NCBI GenBank assembly: GCA_030037405.1 | Contig: JASHRK010000245.1 | Span: 1 to 26,454, forward strand | DNA: 26,454 nucleotides | Origin: Acidimicrobiales bacterium | Lineage (GTDB): Bacteria; Actinomycetota; Acidimicrobiia; Acidimicrobiales; Bog-793 | Direction of reading: 5' to 3' | Part shown: piece by piece, positions 7,245 to 14,694 of the stretch | Layout: every line of letters begins with the position of its first letter | Numbering within the stretch: position 1 is the first letter of the stretch | The notes under the pieces: model-generated | Databases searched by the model: none | The model's input: the letters and a program-made list of their open reading frames with translations, nothing else | What the model was told of the DNA's origin: nothing | Translations under genes and position numbers: made by a program

Positions 7245-8479
7245 GGTTCGATGCGACTGGCTGCCCTCGCTGCGAGCTCTTCCACCTGGTGTTGGTGCTC
7301 GCCCGGCCAGGGAGCCGGCTCCTGTACCACGAGGGCCTCGCCGTTCTGCTTTACGACGCCGCCGAGAAACCGCAGCTGCTCGAGGCCGGGCTGGTCGAGC
7401 GTAATGACGAGCCTGTTCGCCTTCGCCTGCTCCGAGGTGGCGGCAGCGGCAGTCGTGACGACCTCGGCTGCGGGAATGCCGGCGTCGGTAAGGCGCTTCA
7501 CCCATTCGCAGCTCGTGAGAGCTCGCATCCTCTCCTCGACCTGTTGAACCAGGGCAACTCGGTTCTTCTTCTCTTGCTCGTCGACGGGTGGTCGTTGGGG
7601 GTTCTCGACGTAAGGATCTTGAAGGTCGAGCACGTCGAGCACCGCCCGCCGCTGCGCCACGTCGAGGCATGCCAGGGCCATGAATGAATCGGCGGTCTCG
7701 TAGCAACGGTAGTAGGGCTCGATCGCCGAGATACGAGCCCGTAAGGCCGCCTGCTTGCGAAGCGTCGCTCTGTCCACCCGGGCCGCAGGAGCGCTCGTTT
7801 CGCGTGGTAGCTCCTGAGCCTGGAGGGTGAGAGCTGCGCCCAGCAGGGAGACCTCGAAAGCGAGGCCATCACCAGGTGCAGGTGCAGGTCTCTCGGGGCG
7901 CCGTCGGCCGCGGTCGATGAGGCCGCTCAAGACAGCGACTGCGGTGAGCAGTCCCGCCGTGAAGTCAGTGAGTGGTATGCCGGCAGGCCTCTCGGGCGCT
8001 CGCTGGCCAGGCTGTGCGTTGAGGGCGAGGAGGCCAGAGGCGGCCTGAGCGATCAGGTCATAGCCAGGTGCGCCCGCCAACGGGCCGGCCGTGCCGTAGG
8101 CGGAGATGGAGCAGACGACAAGCTCTGCGTTCTGGGCTTGCAAAGAAGCATCATCCAGCCCGAACAGGGACGCCTTCTCTGGCACGAAGTTGTGCACGAG
8201 AGCGTCGGCCTGAGCTATCAGGCCCGCGGCGAGACGTCGGCCTGCTGCCTGGGAAAGGTTGCAGATCACCGAGCGTTTGCCACGGTTGAGACCGGAGAAG
8301 AAATGGCTTTGCCCGGGCGTCACCGGGTCGTAGTGCCGGTAGGCGTCGCCCCCCGGCCTTTCTGCCTTTATCACGTCGGCCCCGAGATCTGCCAACAACA
8401 TGGTGGCAAACGGGCCAGCCACGTACTGGGAGAAGTCCAATACGAGGAACCCTTCAAGGGGTTTGCGAAGATTGCTCAT
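7241..8479 (-). CDS. CaiB/BaiF family (class III) CoA-transferase
   Basis: A 412-residue cytoplasmic enzyme that moves CoA between carboxylic acids, as formyl-CoA transferase and CaiB do; racemases such as AMACR share the fold. It opens with PLEGFLVLDFSQYVAGPFATMLLADLGADVIKAE (read as two blocks), followed by NRGKRSV (residues 65-71), the ADALVHNF strand and PGYDLIAQAASGLL, where Asp141 matches the family catalytic aspartate, then GIPLTDFTAG. Start ATG at 8479 overlaps the stop of the upstream dehydrogenase (ATGA), and its own stop overlaps the next start. It is therefore the middle gene of a three-gene coupled operon: dehydrogenase, CoA-transferase, dehydrogenase. This suggests CoA activation of an acid followed by alpha,beta-dehydrogenation, formally like CaiB/CaiA of carnitine metabolism. 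No CoA ligase, hydratase or thiolase is in the window. The substrate is not readable from sequence. Confidence 0.92.
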   Translation of the reverse strand: MSNLRKPLEGFLVLDFSQYVAGPFATMLLADLGADVIKAERPGGDAYRHYDPVTPGQSHFFSGLNRGKRSVICNLSQAAGRRLAAGLIAQADALVHNFVPEKASLFGLDDASLQAQNAELVVCSISAYGTAGPLAGAPGYDLIAQAASGLLALNAQPGQRAPERPAGIPLTDFTAGLLTAVAVLSGLIDRGRRRPERPAPAPGDGLAFEVSLLGAALTLQAQELPRETSAPAARVDRATLRKQAALRARISAIEPYYRCYETADSFMALACLDVAQRRAVLDVLDLQDPYVENPQRPPVDEQEKKNRVALVQQVEERMRALTSCEWVKRLTDAGIPAAEVVTTAAAATSEQAKANRLVITLDQPGLEQLRFLGGVVKQNGEALVVQEPAPWPGEHQHQVEELAARAASRIEP

Positions 8480-9603
8480 CGCGGGCAGTTGAGGCCATGG
8501 CGAGCGATGACCCGGCGCTGGATGTCCGAGGCTCCCCCGGCGATGGTTGCCGCCGAGACGGCGCGGACAAAACGTGCGATCCTACCGCCGAGAGGAGCTG
8601 CCTCTCCGTCCTCAATTAGCGCTCTCGGACCCAACACATCGAGACAGGTCTCGGCTATCTCTTGGAGCAGAAGGGCGATGGAGAGCTTCGCCATGGAGGA
8701 GGCAGCCGCGGCGGGACGGCGGCCGGCGAGCAGCTCAGTTGCCCTTCGACCATGCAGCCGGGCAGCAAGCGCCTCGCCCCGGAGCCGACGAAGCGACGCG
8801 GCGTACGAGGCTGGCGCGAGTTCTCCGAGGCGGTCGAGGAGGTAGAAAGCCACGCCCACCTTCTCGCTCGTAACCCTCTCGTAGTCGAGTGTTCCCATGA
8901 GGACTTTCCAGCCGGCGTCGAGCTCGCCCACCACTTGGTCGAGCGGAACCTCTACATCTTCCAAGCCGATCTCGCCGAGAGTTCCTCCCCCCACGGTGCG
9001 GTGAAGCGTCCATGAGATGCCCGGGGTAGACATCTCTGCCACGACGACCGACAGCCCGTGGTGACGCTCGAGGAGCGGATCGGTGCGGACGGCTAGGTAG
9101 ATCCAGTCGGCATCGGCGACGCTCGATGTCCAGATCTTGCGTCCCGTGATGACAAGTCGATCACTTTCAACCACTGCTCTCGTAGCGATACCGGCAAGGT
9201 CCGAGCCGGCTCCGGGCTCAGAGAAGCCTTGGCAGAAGACCACCTTTCCGGCGGCGATGTCGGGCAGGAAGCGCTCGGCGAGAAGAGGAGCGAAGTGCAT
9301 CAGAGCATTCCCGATCGTCTTCACCGACAAGAGGTAGCTGGAAAGGGGAAGCCAGTGGTACCCGAGCCTCTCCTCGGCGGCGATGGTCTCGAGTGCGCTC
9401 GATCCCCGACCGCCGAGGTTCTCCGGCCAGTGCAAGCCTATTAGCCCTCTTCGGCCCAGGCCTTCGTAGACAGCTCGACAGTCGGCGTCAGAGGGCATGC
9501 CCTGTTGGCGGGTCTCCGGGCACGCGGCTGCGAGCCGCGAAAGCTCGACCGCTGCTCGCTCTGCCTCGTCAGCAGTCGTGCCAGCCACGATCGAAGACGC
9601 CAC
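8476..9603 (-). CDS. Acyl-CoA dehydrogenase, full-length subunit
   Basis: A 375-residue FAD flavoprotein of normal family length. Landmarks are GLHWPENLGGRG (about 56-67), the signature GFSEPGAGSDLAG (126-138), ITGRKIWTS (152-160), TVGGGTLGEIGLEDVEVP (203-220) and LDYERVTSE, in which Glu242 is at the position used as catalytic base in isovaleryl-CoA-type enzymes. The end of the domain (DVLGPRAL) lacks the medium-chain-type GLEYP glutamate that the small partner carries. The start is GTG at 9603 with an AGAAGGG site upstream. It is the first gene of the minus-strand operon, and its predicted promoter lies within the beginning of the divergent iclR-type gene. It probably forms a hetero-oligomer with the product of 6423-7244. 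Confidence 0.93.
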   Translation of the reverse strand: MASSIVAGTTADEAERAAVELSRLAAACPETRQQGMPSDADCRAVYEGLGRRGLIGLHWPENLGGRGSSALETIAAEERLGYHWLPLSSYLLSVKTIGNALMHFAPLLAERFLPDIAAGKVVFCQGFSEPGAGSDLAGIATRAVVESDRLVITGRKIWTSSVADADWIYLAVRTDPLLERHHGLSVVVAEMSTPGISWTLHRTVGGGTLGEIGLEDVEVPLDQVVGELDAGWKVLMGTLDYERVTSEKVGVAFYLLDRLGELAPASYAASLRRLRGEALAARLHGRRATELLAGRRPAAAASSMAKLSIALLLQEIAETCLDVLGPRALIEDGEAAPLGGRIARFVRAVSAATIAGGASDIQRRVIARHGLNCPR

Positions 9604-9618
9604 GGCGCCTGTCCCTTC

Positions 9619-9638
9619 TAGTTTCGTTAATTGAAAGT
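9619..9638 (-). promoter_or_regulatory. Candidate IclR operator, copy 1
   Basis: On the minus strand this reads ACTTTCAATTAACGAAACTA, an imperfect palindrome with TTTC-N7-GAAA arms. It matches 17 of 20 bases of a second copy at 10558-10577 in front of the binding-protein/fusion operon. It sits about 10 to 30 bases downstream of the predicted start point of the acyl-CoA dehydrogenase operon, and within the likely promoter of the divergent regulator. Binding by the neighbouring IclR protein is inferred. Confidence 0.6.
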
Positions 9639-9644
9639 TATAGT
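9639..9644 (+). promoter_or_regulatory. Possible -10 box of the iclR-type gene
   Basis: TATAGT matches five of six consensus bases. The corresponding -35 region (about 9616-9621, TTCTAG) is poor. If used, transcription would start near 9651, leaving almost no leader before the ATGs at 9656 or 9668; this fits the lack of a good ribosome binding site. The 20-bp operator candidate would lie between the two boxes, allowing autorepression. Confidence 0.3.
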
Positions 9645-9650
9645 CGTTCT

Positions 9651-9669
9651 ATGAAATGATAGGTTTCAT
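9651..9669. promoter_or_regulatory. Inverted repeat over the acyl-CoA dehydrogenase -10 box
   Basis: ATGAAA-TGATAGG-TTTCAT is a perfect six-base inverted repeat with a 7-base spacer. It covers the predicted minus-strand -10 box (9656-9661) and both candidate start codons of the iclR-type gene. The arms keep the GAAA/TTTC core of the 20-bp element in inverted order. A repressor here would block the dehydrogenase promoter. Confidence 0.45.
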
Positions 9670-9684
9670 GACGTCGAGAGTCAA
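9656..9684 (-). promoter_or_regulatory. Sigma-70-type promoter for the acyl-CoA dehydrogenase operon
   Basis: Reading the minus strand, TTGACT (9684-9679) is followed after exactly 17 bases by TATCAT (9661-9656), each matching five of six consensus bases. The predicted start is near 9649, giving a leader of about 46 bases to the GTG at 9603. The promoter lies inside the first codons of the divergent regulator gene. Confidence 0.55.
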
Positions 9685-10459
9685 CGGTCCGGGAAGGCCA
9701 CCGCCTTCGCTCAAGACGTTGCGGCGCGGGCTCGATGTGCTGTCTCTTTTCAGCGAACGGCCGTCCTGGACGCAATCTGAGATATCGCAGGCAACCGGCC
9801 TGCCGATGCCGACGGTCTACAGGCTCTGCTCGACTCTGGTAGAGGCCGGCTACCTCGAGCGGGCACCGATGGGCAACCATCTTCGCTGTGGGCTATCGGT
9901 GGTTGGCCTTGCGAGCACGACGCTGTCCTCCTTGACGCCACTAGAGCTCGTGCTCGAGCACTTACGGGCGTTTGCCGGCTTGACTGGCGAGACGGCGAAC
10001 GTGGCCGTCCTGGCAGGCGGGGACGTCCTCTATCTCGGGAGTGCTCCGGGAGAGCGTCTCCTCCGGCCCCAGGTGGCTGCCGGCTCGCGGGCACCCGCCT
10101 ATTGCACAGCAGTTGGCAAGTGCCTACTGGCAGAGCTAGATCCCAGCGAGGCGAGGGCCGTCGTAGGTCCCGAGCCGTACCCCGCCAGAACGGAGCACAC
10201 GCTCACCAGTTGGCGTGAACTGTCCGCTGAGCTTGACGGGATCAGAAGGACGGGTCTTGCAGACTCCAACCAGGAGTACGAGCTCGGCCTGTACTCCTTG
10301 GCGATATCGATCCCGGCGGTGGAACCGGGACGACCGGCCGGCATAAGTGTGTCTCCACCGACATCGCGGGCAACACGCGAGGATCGCAGGTTCCTTGGTG
10401 GGGAGCTCCGACGAGCTGCCGAGGCGATCGACCTTGCCCTGAAGCTGATCGGGAACTGA
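9668..10459 (+). CDS. IclR-family transcriptional regulator
   Basis: About 263 residues with the two-domain IclR layout. A winged helix-turn-helix covers roughly residues 10-70: LKTLRRGLDVLSLFSE, WTQSEISQATGLPMPTVYRL (the recognition part) and LVEAGYLERA. The effector-binding domain follows, with ETANVAVLAGGDVLYLG, the SRAPAYCTAVGKCLLAEL segment typical of the family, TEHTLTSWRELSAELDGIRRTG and LGLYSLAISIPAV. The start is uncertain: ATGs at 9656 and 9668 are in frame and neither has a good ribosome binding site; I chose 9668. IclR proteins usually act on adjacent catabolic genes and respond to a small aromatic or carboxylic ligand. It lies between two transcription units that share a 20-bp element, so it likely controls both and itself. 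Confidence 0.93.
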   Translation: MTSRVNGPGRPPPSLKTLRRGLDVLSLFSERPSWTQSEISQATGLPMPTVYRLCSTLVEAGYLERAPMGNHLRCGLSVVGLASTTLSSLTPLELVLEHLRAFAGLTGETANVAVLAGGDVLYLGSAPGERLLRPQVAAGSRAPAYCTAVGKCLLAELDPSEARAVVGPEPYPARTEHTLTSWRELSAELDGIRRTGLADSNQEYELGLYSLAISIPAVEPGRPAGISVSPPTSRATREDRRFLGGELRRAAEAIDLALKLIGN

Positions 10460-10502
10460 GAGACAGCCACTTGGAAGGCGGCTCCTGGGCACGACCCATC
10501 CG

Positions 10503-10531
10503 TTGACACCGCGAGCGTACGGGAGTACTGT
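10503..10531 (+). promoter_or_regulatory. Sigma-70-type promoter for the binding-protein/fusion operon
   Basis: A perfect -35 TTGACA (10503-10508), a 17-base spacer and TACTGT (10526-10531) as -10. The predicted start is near 10538, leaving a leader of about 98 bases before the ATG at 10636. A six-base inverted repeat, GTACGG (10517-10522) with CCGTAC (10534-10539), brackets the -10 box. Confidence 0.65.
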
Positions 10532-10534
10532 AAC

Positions 10535-10577
10535 CGTACTTTCAAACAGCGTCGCGTACTTTCAATATGCGAAACTA
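10535..10577 (+). promoter_or_regulatory. Candidate IclR operator region, copy 2, with tandem half-sites
   Basis: CGTACTTTCAA occurs at 10535-10545 and again at 10555-10565, exactly 20 bases or about two helical turns apart. The second is part of ACTTTCAATATGCGAAACTA (10558-10577), which differs at only three central bases from the element in the iclR/acyl-CoA dehydrogenase gap. The region begins at the predicted transcription start, a position suited to repression. Confidence 0.6.
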
Positions 10578-10635
10578 ATCTGGGCCGCTCGCAAAGCCCA
10601 TGGATGGTTGGGCATCAAAGGGGGAGAGGGGGACC

Positions 10636-12360
10636 ATGGACAAGTCGCGTCCCGACGTCAACCACGAGCGCCTCGACGAGCTGCGAAGGGGTCACGGTCC
10701 GATCCCAGAGCACGTCATCGACGAGTACCTCGCAGGCAACCTGTCACGGAGGGAATTCCTCCGGCACGGTACGAAAGTCGGGCTCGGGCTCCCGCTGCTC
10801 GGTGCCATCCTCGCAGCCACGGGAAGCTCCCCATCTTCGAAGCCGGCACCGACGGGCCCGGCCGCTGTAGCACCGAAGGGCAAGGCGGGAGCGACCATCA
10901 GGGCAGGCATCGAAGTGCCGGCCGCTTATGTGAGCCCGATAACCGTTGAGGACACTGGTGGCCTCGAGACCCTCGACCAGGTCGGGGAGTTCCTCGTTTT
11001 CACCGACGAGCAGCTCAACTTCCACCCCTGGCTGGCGACGAGCTGGAAGCCGAACGCCGATGGCAAAATCTGGACCGTCAAGATCCGCCAGGGCGTCAAG
11101 TTCTCAGATGGCACACCGATGACAGTCGATGACGTCGTCTACAGCTACCAGAGCCTCTCCGACCCGAAGTCTGGCGGCAACGCTCTCTCGGTCTTCGGCG
11201 GCGTCCTCGAGCCGGACGGCGTCGTGAAGAAGGACGACACGACGATTGAGTTCCACCTTCTGCAGTCGGACGGCGGTTTCGTCGACGCCCTCTCGAACGA
11301 CAACTACAACATGATCATCGTCCCGAAGGGCACCGACTTCTCGAAGTTCGAGGAGACGATGCCCGGCACGGGCCGCTTCAAGATGACGAGCTTCTCGCCG
11401 AGCACCGGCGCCACGTTCGTCCGCAACCCGTACTACTGGGGCAAGCCAGCCAAGCCCGCCAAGCTCGAGTTCGTCTTCTTCGCGAGCGAGACGGCTATGA
11501 CGACCGCCCTCGAGGCGCGCGACATCGACTGCGACGACGGCTTCTCCATGGCCGTGAGTCCGCAGCTCAATAATCCGAGCGTCTACAACGTGAATTCGAA
11601 GAAGGCGGCGCTCCACCGCGAGCTCTCCATGCGCTGCGACCTCAAACCCTTCACGAACAAGTACGTCCGCCAGGCGATCGCCTACACCCTGGACCGCCCT
11701 GAGATAGTGGACGCCTTGTTCAAGGGCTACGCCTCCATAGGCAATGACAGCCCGTTCGCCCCCGTCTACAAGTCGACAGTCGGCCCGCCGGTGGTCCCAC
11801 AGCGCAAGAAGGACCTGAAGAAGGCGAAGGAGCTGATGGCCAAGGCCGGCATGTCGCGGGGCTTCAGCACGCCGCTCTACAGCGAGACGACCGAGGAGAT
11901 GCCGGACTACTGCGAGATCATCAAGTCCTCTGCCGCCAATATCGGCATCGATATCACGCTCCATATCTCTTCCCCCGACGCCTACTACGGCAATGGCACT
12001 TTCGGACGCTCCAACTGGCTGGACGGCGAGATGAGCCTCGTCGACTACGGCGGGCGATCGGTCCCCAACCTGCTGCTCGAGGCGCCACTCCAGTCGATCA
12101 ACGCCAAGACCGGCCAGGGCGCCTGGAACGCCGCCCATTTCGACGACGCGACCTACAACAAGCTGTCGAAGGAGTACTGCGCGGCGGTCGACCTGTCGAC
12201 CCAGCGGTCTCTCGCCAAGAAGATCGAGCTCCTGCTGCTCGACGAGACGCCGATCATCTACGGCTACTTCTATGACGTCCTCTGGGCGACGCAGAAGAAC
12301 GTGGACGGGGTCTACTTGGAGGAGCTCGGGCTCTTCTTCTGGAACGCCACGAAGAGCTGA
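10636..12360 (+). CDS. ABC transporter substrate-binding protein, family 5, Tat-exported
   Basis: A 574-residue extracellular binding protein of the DppA/OppA/opine class. The ATG at 10636 follows a purine-rich ribosome binding site (GGAGAGGGGG, four bases before the ATG); an in-frame ATG at 10600 would lie upstream of it. SRREFL (37-42) is a twin-arginine motif, preceded by a long polar N-region that includes HVIDEYLAGNL, and followed by a hydrophobic segment (48-64). No lipobox cysteine follows, so it may be released or anchored by the uncleaved signal. Family landmarks are LATSWKPNADGKIWTVKIRQ near residues 134-153, VKFSDGTPMTVDDVVYSYQS, GTGRFKM, YVRQAIAYTLDRPEIV and an ELMAKAG repeat-lobe segment. 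The kinase/aminotransferase-fold fusion starts 39 bases downstream, suggesting one transcript and that the ligand is, or yields, the substrate of that fusion. No permease or ATPase is in the window. Confidence 0.92.
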   Translation: MDKSRPDVNHERLDELRRGHGPIPEHVIDEYLAGNLSRREFLRHGTKVGLGLPLLGAILAATGSSPSSKPAPTGPAAVAPKGKAGATIRAGIEVPAAYVSPITVEDTGGLETLDQVGEFLVFTDEQLNFHPWLATSWKPNADGKIWTVKIRQGVKFSDGTPMTVDDVVYSYQSLSDPKSGGNALSVFGGVLEPDGVVKKDDTTIEFHLLQSDGGFVDALSNDNYNMIIVPKGTDFSKFEETMPGTGRFKMTSFSPSTGATFVRNPYYWGKPAKPAKLEFVFFASETAMTTALEARDIDCDDGFSMAVSPQLNNPSVYNVNSKKAALHRELSMRCDLKPFTNKYVRQAIAYTLDRPEIVDALFKGYASIGNDSPFAPVYKSTVGPPVVPQRKKDLKKAKELMAKAGMSRGFSTPLYSETTEEMPDYCEIIKSSAANIGIDITLHISSPDAYYGNGTFGRSNWLDGEMSLVDYGGRSVPNLLLEAPLQSINAKTGQGAWNAAHFDDATYNKLSKEYCAAVDLSTQRSLAKKIELLLLDETPIIYGYFYDVLWATQKNVDGVYLEELGLFFWNATKS

Positions 12361-12399
12361 CGCGAGTCGCCATTCCTTTCATCTACTAGGGTCCACCGC

Positions 12400-14694
12400 G
12401 TGTCTTTTGAGGTGGGGGATCCGCTCGAAGCACCGAGACCTCGGGTCGACGCAGAGCAGGCGGCGAAGCTGTTGGAGGTCTTGTACGGGCTGGATGCTGA
12501 GCTGACGGAACTGCATGGAGAGCGCGACCGGAACTTTCGGGTGGACGCGCCGCCTCACGGAAGCTTCGTCTTCAAGGTATACCATCCTCTCGACGGTCCG
12601 GAAGTGATCGATATGCGGAGTCGTGCGATCGGTCACGTACGGCGGGTCGACCCTGAGCTCCCCCTGCCTGAGATCGTGTCGACCCGTGAGGGAGCCGCCG
12701 TCGCGTCCATGGTGGGTCAAGACGGCCGTACCTCGATCGCCCAGCTCTTTGCCTTTATCGAGGGTCGGCACGCGTCACGTGAGGAGCTGGACGAGAGAGC
12801 ACTGTACAAATGGGGTCAAACTGTCGCGAGGCTGGACCGCGCTCTACGGGGTTTCTTCCACCCCGCCGCGTCCTATCTGATCCAGTGGGACCTTCGTCAC
12901 ACCGAGAAGCTTCGGGAGCGGATCGAATGTGTGGAGGAGGGCTCCCGCAGATTCGTGGACCTCGTCATCGAGTCCTTTGTTCGACAGGTCGTGCCGCGCA
13001 TCCCGTTTCTCCATGCACAGGTCGTTCACAACGACATGAGCCGGGAGAACGTCTTGGTTGATGTCGACGGAGACATCGTGGGCATTACCGATTGGGGCGA
13101 CGCGACCCACACTGCATCGGTCTTCGACCTCGCTATTGCCATCGCTGAGGTGCTGCATGGCCGACCCGACTCGATCGCGATGGCTGAACCGATCATTGCC
13201 GGCTACAGCGCGACAGTGCCACTCGAACAAGAAGAAGCGGGACTGCTCGGCTACATGGTGGCCGCCCGCCTCGCCTGCGAGGTCGTCTTGGACAGTTGGA
13301 GAACAAGCGACCTTGCGCACGAAACGGTGGTTCCCGTTGGCACTCTCGAGTTTCTCGAGCAGATAGAGACTGCCGGGCTACCCGAGACGGTGCGCCGTTT
13401 GCAACGATTCGCGAGAAGATCCTCCGCGGCCGGCGGGGTTGTGCCCTACCCTCCGCGCCCAACGGCAGAACTGCTCACCGCGCGTCGCCAGGTATTAGGA
13501 CCACTCAAGCTCGCCTACGACGATCCGCTCCATCTTGTCCGTGGGGACGGGGTCCACCTGTTCGACACGGACGGAAGGCGCTACCTTGACGCTTACAACA
13601 ACGTCCCAGTCGTGGGTCACTGTAATCCCGACGTCTGGGCGGCTATGGCCGCGCAGGCCAAGCTGCTCGTTACGAACACCCGCTACCTCCACGAGGCGAA
13701 CGTGGAGCTTGCCGAGCGTCTCGTGGAGAGCGCTCCACCCGGTCTCGACCGTGTGCTGTTCGTCAACTCGGGGAGTGAGGCCAACGACCTCGCCTGGCGC
13801 ATTGCAAGGTTCACGACCGGGCAGCGCGGGGCGATCGTCACCCGGTTCGCCTACCACGGGTTGACCGAGTCGACGACCGACCTGTCGCCCGAGGTGTGGC
13901 TCGACGGATACCGGCCTGATTACGTCGGGTTGGTCGATCCGCCGGGAACCGCAGGGGAAGACGATGTCCGCACCGTCGTCGAGCGCTTAGCCGCGGCGGG
14001 CCGCTCGCCTGCTGCAGTCTTCGTGGACCCGGCTCTAACGAGCGACGGCATTCTCGGCCCGGCAGACGACTGGCTACTCGCCGTCGTCACCTCGGTGAGA
14101 GGTCTTGGCGGCCTATTCGTAGCGGACGAGGTTCAGGTCGGCTTTGGCCGCAGCGGGGAGCACCTGTGGGGCACCTCGTCGTCACAGGTAGAGCCGGACC
14201 TCATGACGCTCGGAAAGCCGATGGGCAACGGTTTCCCGGTCGCGGCCCTGCTCGGGCGTGCCGAGCTGGTCGATCCCTTCATCGAAGAGACCGGCTATTT
14301 CAGCACCTTCGGTGGCAACACACTGGCGTGCGCGGTCGCCTTGGCGGTGCTTGGCATGATCGAAGACCAGCACCTCGTGGAGCACGCCGCCAGCGTCGGC
14401 GCGCATCTGCGTGGACGTCTCGCGGGCGTGTCCGCCCGCCACGACGCGGCGGGGGCTCTGCGGGGCTGGGGACTCCTGCTCGGCCTCGAGATCGTGGGTG
14501 CCGACGGCAGGGCCTCCCCGACCCGTGCGAAGCTCGTCGTCAACCGCCTCAAGGAACTCGGCGTGCTCGTCGGCACGACGGGACCGTCGGGCAACGTCTT
14601 GAAGATACGGCCGCCTCTCGTCTTCGAGAAGCGAGATGCCGAGGAGCTTGCGGACCAGCTCGACGTGGCGCTGAGCGGCCTGCGTGTCGATTGA
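12400..14694 (+). CDS. APH-type kinase fused to class III aminotransferase-fold enzyme (probable amino-alcohol kinase/phospho-lyase)
   Basis: A 764-residue two-domain cytoplasmic protein starting at GTG 12400. Residues 1 to about 345 are an aminoglycoside/choline-kinase-like phosphotransferase: Lys59 in FVFKVYH, catalytic loop HNDMSRENV (His210, Asp212, Asn217) and the metal-binding ITDWGD (Asp231). Residues from about 360 to 764 are a class III PLP fold: LDAYNNVPVVGHCNP, NSGSEAND (456-463), YHG (485-487), VADEVQVGFGR (Asp576) and the PLP-binding Lys606 in TLGKPMGNGFP. The class III domain resembles ethanolamine-phosphate and phosphohydroxylysine phospho-lyases, whose partner kinases have this APH fold. 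I infer phosphorylation of an amino alcohol, then PLP-dependent elimination of phosphate to an aldehyde or keto product. A plain transaminase is the alternative. Some bacterial relatives carry a peptidase domain between the two halves; none is seen here. It lies in an operon with the upstream binding protein. Confidence 0.9.
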   Translation: MSFEVGDPLEAPRPRVDAEQAAKLLEVLYGLDAELTELHGERDRNFRVDAPPHGSFVFKVYHPLDGPEVIDMRSRAIGHVRRVDPELPLPEIVSTREGAAVASMVGQDGRTSIAQLFAFIEGRHASREELDERALYKWGQTVARLDRALRGFFHPAASYLIQWDLRHTEKLRERIECVEEGSRRFVDLVIESFVRQVVPRIPFLHAQVVHNDMSRENVLVDVDGDIVGITDWGDATHTASVFDLAIAIAEVLHGRPDSIAMAEPIIAGYSATVPLEQEEAGLLGYMVAARLACEVVLDSWRTSDLAHETVVPVGTLEFLEQIETAGLPETVRRLQRFARRSSAAGGVVPYPPRPTAELLTARRQVLGPLKLAYDDPLHLVRGDGVHLFDTDGRRYLDAYNNVPVVGHCNPDVWAAMAAQAKLLVTNTRYLHEANVELAERLVESAPPGLDRVLFVNSGSEANDLAWRIARFTTGQRGAIVTRFAYHGLTESTTDLSPEVWLDGYRPDYVGLVDPPGTAGEDDVRTVVERLAAAGRSPAAVFVDPALTSDGILGPADDWLLAVVTSVRGLGGLFVADEVQVGFGRSGEHLWGTSSSQVEPDLMTLGKPMGNGFPVAALLGRAELVDPFIEETGYFSTFGGNTLACAVALAVLGMIEDQHLVEHAASVGAHLRGRLAGVSARHDAAGALRGWGLLLGLEIVGADGRASPTRAKLVVNRLKELGVLVGTTGPSGNVLKIRPPLVFEKRDAEELADQLDVALSGLRVD

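Noticed and set aside
7245..7706. Upstream in-frame extension of the small acyl-CoA dehydrogenase
   Set aside because: The extension is an Arg-rich translation of the CoA-transferase gene in another frame; the ATGA overlap at 7241-7244 gives the natural start.
10538..10635. Riboswitch in the leader of the binding-protein operon
   Set aside because: The leader shows no known aptamer core or expression-platform hairpin that I could recognise; the repeats there fit protein operators better.
11104..12138. Minus-strand open frame (344 codons) opposite the second family-5 binding protein
   Set aside because: Shadow of the binding-protein gene; no recognisable motif.
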